Assembly (NCBI GenBank): GCA_037952775.1
Contig: JBANAY010000003.1
Span: 6,882,001-6,946,000 of the forward strand
DNA: 64,000 nucleotides
Source of the DNA: Clonostachys chloroleuca
Taxonomy: Eukaryota > Ascomycota > Sordariomycetes > Hypocreales > Bionectriaceae
Reading direction: 5' to 3'
Shown here: positions 56,102 to 64,000 of the stretch, one piece after another
How the letters are laid out: each line of letters starts with the position of its first letter
How positions within the stretch are numbered: position 1 is the first letter of the stretch
Position numbers and translations under genes: made by a program
The notes under the pieces: generated by a model
The model's database searches: none
Told to the model about the DNA's origin: nothing
Seen by the model: only the letters and a program-made list of their open reading frames with translations

Positions 56102-57395
56102 TCATCACTATCTCTTCACAAGCAGGGGTGCTATCCCATTGTCTTTTCTTTCTGCTTTCTTTTGTTTTATCTGTCCTGCGGGTTTTCATTTCCTATTTTG
56201 GTCATATTAGCGAGCGACAGGCGTTAGTCTTTTGTTCTAATGATAACAAGATGTTCTCGTGATTCCAAATCCCTCGTCGATGTGACATGTCCCGAGCAGG
56301 CATTGAGTCTTTATGCACTAAACTTGGTTTGATTTCCCTCACCTTGAACCTTATAAGCGACCAATCGGTACCCCGGCGCCTTTTTGATGCAAGTACTCTA
56401 TAGGCGGGAGCTGGGTATCCCCAGAAGCAATGCAGTGTAATCCAGAAGGCATTGATGAATCCACGTGCATCTAGACGATAGGGTGATCGATGTGGTTAGG
56501 CGTCGATCTCCCTGGGAAATGAATGCCACGTCTCTATATACCCAACACTTCATGTGCCGGATTTCTAGTGCACTGTAGCTCACCTTGCGCGAGCCCGTCC
56601 ACTGGCGAGACTGTGATGACTTGCTGGAGATCCACATCCTTGGTTGGGGAAAACATGCTTCTCTCGAGGAAGCTAATCGAGCCCGTGGATCCGTTGGGCA
56701 GCTGACGGGCGGGCGGGTCTGAGACTAAAAACGTGACACGTACCTATGAAATCCCTTTGTGGGACCGTATCTAAAATCCCATATTCCAATCACTGTTTTG
56801 GGAGAATCATGCTGGGTTGAAACTGTGGGGTCTGGAGCACCTGGGATGTGATTTGTGATGAGGGTTTCCATGGTATTCCCAAAGTATCAGTGAGTTCTTA
56901 CCAATAGGCCGGCAGGATAGGGCAAGAGAACCTGACGGGATGCCGGTGTCGGTTACGTTGAGACATTGCACCTGTTGCGGAGGTAGCTGGATTCGATTGC
57001 ATGAGTTAGTAAGAGTTAGACTGTTACAGCTTCGCAATAATGATTCTGTGGGAGATTTTGGATTAGTCCTGAGTATATGACTCCCTGTTGGCGAGTTGAA
57101 CAAGTAACTTTTCTCATAATCTGCACTATCGATGTAGTTCACGCAAGTGGGACTTTGAGGATATATGATAGAGTTTTATTCTTATGAAATAGGCCTCGTT
57201 TAGTTCCTCAGAACAAGACGGATGCTTGCCGCCTTGGAAATCATGGCGTCTAGAGCCAAGAGCTATATACAGAAAAATGGTTGAAAGATTGCGAATATAG
57301 ATAACTGAAGCATCCTCCTCGTAAAATCTCTAGATTCTCACAGTGTGTCAATTTTTCTCCCCATTCCGGGACAGATAGTCTTCGAGAGTAGTCGT
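56102..57395. other. Spacer between LURP-one-like gene and cellobiohydrolase
   Basis: About 1.3 kb holding two convergent 3' ends. Only short open frames; no RNA or repeat seen. Confidence 0.55.
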
Positions 57396-59042
57396 TTAGA
57401 GACCAGTCGTGGAGCCGGTAGGTCCGAAGCGGATGTTGGACCAGGTGACGAAGCTAGAGAGGGTCTAGGTTAGCAAACACGGTTTACATGTCAAGTTGGA
57501 GATGAGGGTTTTCTTACGAGTCGGGGTAGTTGGCAACAACCTCGGAGGGTACACCAGAGTTGGCAGGGCAGTCGCCACGCTTGGCGCCCAGGCTGGTGGA
57601 GTCCTTGGGCCAGACACCGTCGAGCCAAAGCATGTTGGCGTAGTGCTGAAAAAAAGGATATTGAGTTAGCAAAACTATACGGAAAAAGGCCATATGGGGA
57701 AGCAGGGACGGAGCTTACGTCGGCCCAGATGGACAGGACCAGAACATGGGGCTTGGAGAGAGCGTCGGAGATGGCAGACCATCCGCCAACCTCGGTGTAG
57801 CGGTCGTAGTCGCCGAAGACGTTGAAGACGGTGCTGCAGAGGGCGTCGTTGATCTCGCTGCTGTCGGGGAGGCCGGCGTGGGTGGGGGCAGGGATGTCGA
57901 TGCGCTTGCCGTCCTGGACGAAGAACTGCTTGAGGCCGCTGGTGGTGAAGGATGTGACGACGCTATAGATGCTGTTAGCCTCATGCTGTTTCGACCAGCA
58001 GAAGAGGAGATGCAATACTTACGTGAACTTCTTGGAGGTGTCGACAATCTTGCCGGCGCCGTAGAAGTCGGGGTTGCCCATGCGGTATGGGTTGTAGTCA
58101 CAGCCGTTGGCGTCGCAGTCACCGGCGAAGCGGTCCTCGGAGTAGGTACCACCGCAGTCTGGAGCAGTGCAGATGTGGAAATCGTTGTTCTCACAAGCGT
58201 GGGGGGTCAGAGCGAAGGAGTGAGAGTTAGACTCCCAGATATCGATCTCAGCACAGCAGGCACCGCGCTGTCCGACACCAGCGTTCTCATCACTCTCAGA
58301 AGGCTCCCAGCCCTCGTAGTTGGCCTATAGTAAATCGAGAGGTTAGTTCTGGGGGTCCCAGAGAGAAAAGTGTGGATGACTTACAAGACCGCCGATGTAC
58401 TTGAGATCACGGGCGCACTGGGAATCACAGTAACCAGTACCGTACTTGGCACCAGCCTTGTTATTGGGGTAGCTGGCCATGCCACCGTCTTCCTCCATGG
58501 CGACGAAGTAGAGAGCACTGTTGAGGCCACACTCGACGGTTGAGAGATCGACATCGAAAGCCAGCTCGTTGCCAATCAGGTTGAACATCTCGTACTTGGA
58601 CTCAGAGTTCAGGAGGTAGGTTCGGGAGCCGATGTTGGTGCCGTAGGCGTGCTCCTGAACAAACTTCAGGGTCAAGGCATCGTTGCTAGTAGTGATACCG
58701 TAGGTTCCGGAGTAGTCGGCACCCTCGAGAGCACAGTTCTGGGCACAGTCTTCGTTGCTGCTGCAAGCGCTGGTCCACTTGTTGCCGTCGTAACAGTTGG
58801 TGCCGTCTGGAAGGATGGTTAGCACTGGTCCGTGATACTGAAGGATTGATTCGTTGATGCTTCTCACCCTTATTGGTCCAGCGCCAGTTGGAGTCAATGA
58901 CGATCGAGCCGCTGACGTTGGAGCAGGAGTTTGCACCCGTGCACTTCTTCCATGAGAGAGAAGGGTGAGTCTCGGCGGTGTTGGTACCAGCCTTCTGGGC
59001 CGCAGCCGCAGAAATGAGAGAGAGAGCAACAAGAGAGAGCAT
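57396..59042 (-). CDS. GH7 cellobiohydrolase, no cellulose-binding module, six exons
   Basis: Exons on the minus strand 59042-58868, 58806-58385, 58324-58023, 57962-57719, 57645-57518 and 57453-57396 join in phase to about 442 residues. The signal peptide is [16 protein letters not shown], cleaved before [15 protein letters not shown]. The enzyme processively releases cellobiose from cellulose chain ends. Catalytic motif [14 protein letters not shown] carries the Glu nucleophile, Asp and acid/base Glu. Many cysteines fit the conserved disulfides ([44 protein letters not shown]). The mature protein ends at the core ([18 protein letters not shown]) with no linker or CBM1. Expression is probably induced by cellulose and repressed by glucose; a CTGGGG site near 59566 and a GGCTAA motif near 59680 could be CreA and XlnR/Xyr1 sites but may be chance. 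Confidence 0.95.
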
Positions 59043-60530
59043 TGTATCCGAGTTCTGAAATCTATGATACTGGAGAATGAGATGTTGGTGGATGAGTGTC
59101 TGGACTTGAAGAACAAAGGGGCCGGACGGAAGCCATATTTATATTCGGTTCGGTTTCTGATACATAAGGCATCGAACAGTTCGGATTCAACTCCAAAACG
59201 GAAGACACAAGCCGCAAGAGGTCAAGAGAAGTCTCAGCATTCGCTTTCTCTTCCCGTCTTCCCGGCCCGTCGAGCCCCTCATTGCTCCCACTCTCTCCTT
59301 TCTCCTTCAGCGAGAGGAGTAAGACCACACGACAACTTGGGATCCACAAGCTGTGTGGGTGCAGGTCACCCAGCAGATCTCTTCCCTAAGCGCTAGACGC
59401 ACTCAAGCCAGGAGGCTCGAGAATGGTGGTAGCCTTCCTAAAACGGACTGATCAAGCTTTGGTCCGTTGTGGGGGAGTTTGAATATAGAACATGGACGAT
59501 ATGATGAACCCTTATTGGCCTTGGCCCTCCATGTGTCATGTGTGCTGAATCTCCAAAGGAAAATCCTGGGGATTCGGGAAACTAAAGTCCCCATCCCTGT
59601 CACTCATCTGTTTCAGGGAAAAGTTAAGGGGTGGCACATTGAAACCCGGCGGATGCAACAGCGGCAAGCACGGAGGAATTTAGCCATCGAATTTGCCCTG
59701 CTCGCTAAAATCGCCGGGGTCGTTGCAGTTTCTTCTTGGCTGTATGTTTTGAGGGGTCATCATCTACCTGATGTCATCGCCGTGAGATCATTGGAACGAG
59801 AGGCAGACGACAAGCGGAATGCCCAGTCCTCGGAGGATAGCTCGAAGCAGACGCTTTGGACCAAATGGTGATGTAGTGGCCAGATAAAGTTGGCCGTAAG
59901 GGGCTGAAAAGGGTACCTGACGCATGCAACGCAACGCAGGCCGACGTCAGCACCAGCGTGCAGCGGCAAATCCGATCTCCAATTCTGCCGGAGTTCCTCG
60001 CGACGAGCCGGAGAATACTCAGCGGCGCCTACGACGAATGCTGGAGTTAATCCGGGGATGGATCACGGCCTCAAGGGCCGTGCAAGGCGTCTGCTCTTCC
60101 ACTTGATGCAGGCAGACTGACAATGGGTCCATAACCAAGGCAATCCTTGCTCATTTCGTGAATCGTACGGTCTGGTTGGTGGTGTTTCAATGGATTCACC
60201 CGCGAATAAAGCATGAGAAGGCGCCGATCCTTGGAAGACGGAAAACGCGACCACTTTTGCTGTCGATCTTAAACAGATTTGTGCCCCTGCATAATCTAAC
60301 AACAAGATTCAGTCAGTAGTGCTCGGACCCAAGGCTTCCGAGGAGCCAGTTATTTCGAACGATTTGTGATTCCACTTGTGGGCTTTCATTCAATGATCAT
60401 CAGGCAGGGTCGAATCAGGCGGGTAGCTATGGAGAAAAATAGGATTTCTGCTCAACTATGCTGTCTACTTGGGTCATGTTTCATGATTTTGATACTTTCT
60501 CTAATGCGCTCTATGTTCCTACATGCAAGA
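59043..60530. other. Spacer upstream of cellobiohydrolase, downstream of malate synthase
   Basis: About 1.5 kb. The proximal part is the cellobiohydrolase promoter (TATA listed separately). Open frames such as 59467-59871 have no domain content. Confidence 0.55.
59136..59143 (-). promoter_or_regulatory. TATA box (TATAAATA) of GH7 gene
   Basis: On the minus strand TATAAATA lies about 94 bases before the cellobiohydrolase ATG at 59042, a normal distance for a highly expressed fungal gene. Confidence 0.6.
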
Positions 60531-62381
60531 TTATGCCGACTTCTTGGTCGTAATCTCATTGTAGAGTAATCTGAACGCAACTGTGTTAGCTCAATGCCCG
60601 CATTGATCGGGGTGTTTCGGAAGACACTCACTCTGGCAAAAAGCCGCAGTAGTCCTCGCCTGTGATCTCCTTCCTGAGGTATCCGGCGGTGAGCTCGAAC
60701 TTGTTGTCTGCTGCTGCAGATGATGTGAGGCTCGCGAGCTGTTCGTCGAGAAGGCCAAGCACGAACTGCTTGTCCAGTCGGGTTCCTTCCACGGTGCTGG
60801 CCCCGTGACGCACCCACTGCCAGAGCTGACTTCGTGATACCTCGGCGGTAGCCGCATCTTCCTATAGATTGGGCACATATTATTAGATAATCGGTTAGGT
60901 TGCAGCGGGATGTCGGACGATTACGTACCATGAGGAAGTTGATGGGACTGCAGCCAATGCCGCGGATCCATGCCTCCATGTACACCAGGCAGACCTGGAT
61001 GTTCTTCTTCACACCGTCGAGTGTGATATTTCCTGACACATTAGGGTTCAGGAGATCATCCCTGGTGACCTGCGCCAGGGGTGGTCGGCGGAAGGTCTGG
61101 TTTGCCGTCGGCATGTATGTGTTGAAGATCTCTTCTGCAAGCGACGCCAACCCCGGATGAGCGACCCAAGTTCCGTCGTGCCCGGCCAGGACCTCCCGGA
61201 GCTTATCGGCCTTGACGTTGGCCATGGCTTTGGCGTTTGCCTCCTCGTCGTTCTTGATGGGGATGAGGGCAGCCATTCCGCCCATGGCATGCACGCCGCG
61301 GCGGTGGCAAGTGCTGATCAGGAGCTTGACGTAGGCGTCCATAAACGGCACGGTCATGTTGACATCAATGCGGTCTGGCAGGATGAAATCAGGTCGGTTG
61401 CGGAAGATCTTAATGAATGTAAAGATGTAGTCCCATCGGCCACAGTTGAGGCCTCCGATATGGTCACGGAGCTCGTAGATGATCTATTCGTACGATTAGA
61501 AGAGGAGCCTTGAACAGCGGGTCACTGCGTATGTACATACCTCATCCATTTCAAATACTGCAGTGATGGTTTCGATCAGAACGGTACCGCGGATGGTCCC
61601 CCGAGGAATTCCAATGAAGTCCTGGGCGACATTGTATACGTCATTCCATAGTCTCGCCTCAAGATGAGACTCGAGCTTGGGAATATAGAAGTATGGGCCA
61701 AGACCTCGAGCAATGAGTTCCTTCGCGTTGTGAAAGAAGTATAGACCGAAATCGAACAGTGCACCTGAGATGGGAGCGCCATCGACGAGGAAGTGCTCCT
61801 CATTGAGATGCCATCCACGGGTACGGCAGATCAGGGTGGGCAGAGTTCTGTCTGTGCGTAGCTTGTACTCCTTCTCGCCGAGCGTGAAATCTATTTGGCG
61901 ACGGACAGCATCGAAGAGGTTAATCTGTCCCTGGACAACGTTGTTCCAGGTGGGTGTAAGCGAATCTTTAGATTGTTAGATTTGATACCAAATAGTAGTA
62001 ACTGGAAGTCAGTTGCTCACCTTCAAAGTCGGCCATGTAAGCATAGACCTTAGAGTTCAGGGCGTTGACGACCATCTTTCTGTCGGTAGGGCCGGTGATC
62101 TCAACACGACGGTTGGCAAGACCTGGACCTGGGGCGGCTCCGCGCCATCGGCCATCTTCTCGGATGTCCTTGGTCTCGGGGAGGAAGTCAGGTCGTTCTC
62201 CGGCATCCCATCTCTTCTGTTTGAGCACACGCTGGTAGAGGAGATCTCTACGAGTTCCCTCGAAAGATCTGTGCAAGATAGAAAGGAACTGGCAAGCTTC
62301 TTCAGTTAAGATCTTGCTGGCTGCATCGTTGACTTCGCCAAGGACCTGGAACTGGCCGGGTCGATGAGGCACAAGAACCAT
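60531..62381 (-). CDS. acuE: Malate synthase (glyoxylate cycle), five exons
   Basis: Exons on the minus strand 62381-62021, 61965-61541, 61483-60929, 60861-60632 and 60570-60531 join in phase to about 536 residues, the usual length. It condenses glyoxylate with acetyl-CoA to malate, allowing growth on acetate, fatty acids or ethanol. Clear motifs: [99 protein letters not shown] and [12 protein letters not shown]; the conserved Arg, Glu and Asp active-site positions are present. The gene symbol follows Aspergillus usage. The predicted C-terminus is unusual: [17 protein letters not shown] with no SKL-like PTS1, although fungal malate synthases are usually peroxisomal. The last exon is short (40 nt), so a different 3' splice is possible. 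Confidence 0.95.
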
Positions 62382-62505
62382 GGCGGCGATAGTAATTGCA
62401 ATCGTGGAAGAAGGATGCTATTAGATGCTGCACAGAATGGAAAATGCCTTTTGTTGGTGGCTTGTTATTACTAATAATCATCTCTCCATTTGAAGAGCTG
62501 TCCAG

Positions 62506-62513
62506 CTATATAG
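62506..62513 (-). promoter_or_regulatory. TATA-like element (CTATATAG) of malate synthase
   Basis: The palindrome CTATATAG lies about 125 bases before the malate synthase ATG at 62381, a plausible core-promoter position. Confidence 0.45.
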
Positions 62514-64000
62514 TTTTGAACTCCGGCAAATATCTCAACAGCCTCACCGATTGTTCGTCGGTTGCCGCCCGATACCGGACAATTTCCGGATCTTTCCAAA
62601 GCTTTAGAGCCTGACTAGCATTTCGAGAGTCATGGCCTTCTCCGTGACTTCTGTTCAACTCAAAGGCTGACGGCCGAAGCTTGTCTCGGGTAGTTACCGA
62701 GATCGTGGTTGTGCGGCTCGGTTATCAGCCGATCTGCGCATGGCCTCCAAATGACTCGACGACGGCCCTTACGGAAGAGAACCCGTTCAAGGAAATTGTT
62801 TTTGGCTCAGCGCCACTCCGGGCCTCTTTCCGTCTAGTTATCATTCTCCACAAGAGTCCGGAGATGCTGAAGTGGCGAGTATCTAAGGTATGGCTTGATC
62901 TCCGATTGCACGTAGCGCACCTGAAGGCCAGTTCTAGGAGATCCTTGAGCAGAGTACAGCCATCTGGCTGGGTCTGATCTTATCTTATCTGATCAATATG
63001 TACCTATTGGTACTTCTTTCCTTCAAGCGGGACAATATCAACGCCGAATCGTATTCATTGCGTTGAGTTGTCGGGCCCTGGCTGCTTCACTGTTGTTAAA
63101 CTCTATTTTCTTTCTCTTCCGTATCAACGCCGAAAGGAGCCACGCGCACCAGTGCTGAATCCAGGTGTCTTTGTGATCCTGAGGGAACACCAAACGACTG
63201 AGGGAATATTCAGGCTCATAACTGACAAAGAATGGGGAGCTTGGTTGGCAAACTGAAGCTTTTGGCAACAAGTAACGGTAGGAGTCCGGAACCGCAAGCC
63301 GGAAGAGCAGTCTAAGGATTATCCTGATGTGCTCACTAACCGACCTCATATGGAAGTAGCAACGATAATGGGGGTGAAAATGCGGATATCTCAGTCCTGA
63401 GACGCCGAATAGGAAATAGATAGGATCTCAGATAGGTGCTGATTGTTGTCCTACATTCTCCCCTATTTTTGATCTGAACGGGAGGGCAGCTGAGCTAACC
63501 TTACTCATGACCTTCTGCTGTCGAACTGAGCACAAACAAAGGGCGTCAAGGAACCATGGCGACAAACTCCGAAAGGAATGTGCCCGGATGTAATAAACCT
63601 GAGGTACAGTGTTGAGCTTGTGAGCTGCCGAGGCCATGATTCGATCGACTGAATCTTCTGACCGAAGCTAGACACAATGCAGCTATGTCGCATCGCAATT
63701 GCGCAAAACGAACAAGTAAAGAGGAAGTTGAATTGCTCTTTACGTATTCAGTTTTTCTGCCAGAGCACACCAATGAGGCATGCATTGCCACGACCAAGAT
63801 AGCAGTGACGCTCTCGCCGAAACCAGGAGGGTGGATACATCACTCTGAGAATAAAGAGCAAATGAACGCCCTTTTCTCCCTAATTCGAGCATTGAGGTGT
63901 GCAAGCATGTTTGATGAAGACAAATCCTACAGGAAAGATCACTATGTCACAGAAGAAACAACGTCGGTTGTGCGGCAACGATGACATTCAACTTCACCGA
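62514..64000. other. Terminal spacer with 2EXR relic
   Basis: About 1.5 kb without an intact gene. Apart from the relic listed separately, open frames are short. The last 300 bases hold a plus-strand frame from 63685 that runs to the TGA at 63984, with no domain recognised. Confidence 0.45.
63046..63125 (-). pseudogene. Short decayed 2EXR gene fragment
   Basis: On the plus strand, TTCATTGCGTTGAGTTGTCG and the following ~50 bases align with 37483-37556, which is coding (antisense) in the 2EXR gene at 36583-38454. About 24 bases are identical but for two changes; the flank (TGTTGTTAAACTC versus TGCTGTTGAGCTT) still matches with substitutions and a one-base gap. The fragment is out of frame and has no start. 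It is read as a relic of a 2EXR-like copy. Confidence 0.55.

Noticed and set aside
1..64000. Search for a biosynthetic gene cluster, transposon or CRISPR array
   Set aside because: No polyketide synthase, NRPS, terpene cyclase, transposase, reverse transcriptase, terminal repeats or regularly spaced repeat array was found; the genes present do not form a recognised cluster.

Overview
The window looks like nuclear DNA of a filamentous ascomycete (Pezizomycotina). Genes are split by short GT-AG introns (about 50-130 nt) with CTAAC/CTGAC-like branch points. Spacers are long, and a tRNA-Ile(AAU) gene carries a short intron. The families are typical of such fungi: GH7 cellobiohydrolase, GH27 alpha-galactosidase, Zn2Cys6 regulators, SAT4/PTH11-like 7-TM protein, 2EXR proteins, Baeyer-Villiger monooxygenase. 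The species cannot be named from the sequence alone. Exon limits were derived by hand from splice signals and reading-phase checks; they are predictions.

Layout. 1-6 kb: mostly spacer, a possible small exon pair (about 2.0-2.4 kb) and a hypothetical protein with a pentapeptide repeat (2953-4146). 6-13 kb: a two-anchor glycosylated membrane protein, a 2EXR protein and a four-exon Baeyer-Villiger monooxygenase. 13.8-20.7 kb: a LURP-one/tubby-like protein (-), tRNA-Ile (-), a C2H2 zinc-finger protein (+), a Zn2Cys6 regulator (-) and a small possibly NTF2-like protein (+). 21-31 kb: secreted GH27 alpha-galactosidase (+), SAT4-type 7-TM protein (-), EthD protein with signal peptide (+), Ap4A-phosphorylase-like protein (+), DUF899 protein (+). 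31-36 kb: gene-poor DNA, then a kinase-like gene with at least one frame break. 36-41 kb: two 2EXR genes, one intact (-) and one frame-broken (+). 41-51 kb: a large AAA+ ATPase with three modules (-), a CTF1-like Zn2Cys6 regulator (+) and a DHA1 multidrug transporter (-) convergent with it. 51-56 kb: an F-box/leucine-rich protein (-) broken at a G6 run, and a second LURP-one-like paralogue (+). 57-64 kb: GH7 cellobiohydrolase (-), malate synthase (-) and a tail with a short decayed 2EXR relic.

How the genes fit together. No canonical biosynthetic gene cluster is visible. The clearest metabolic theme is use of plant material and alternative carbon (cellobiohydrolase, alpha-galactosidase and glyoxylate-cycle malate synthase). 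These lie far apart and are probably co-regulated rather than clustered. The CTF1-like regulator and the drug pump are convergent neighbours. The most unusual aspects are the accessory genes: a diverged pair of LURP-one-like paralogues, a 2EXR family at different stages of decay, three genes each broken by single-base frame changes, and a malate synthase without a recognisable peroxisomal C-terminal signal.
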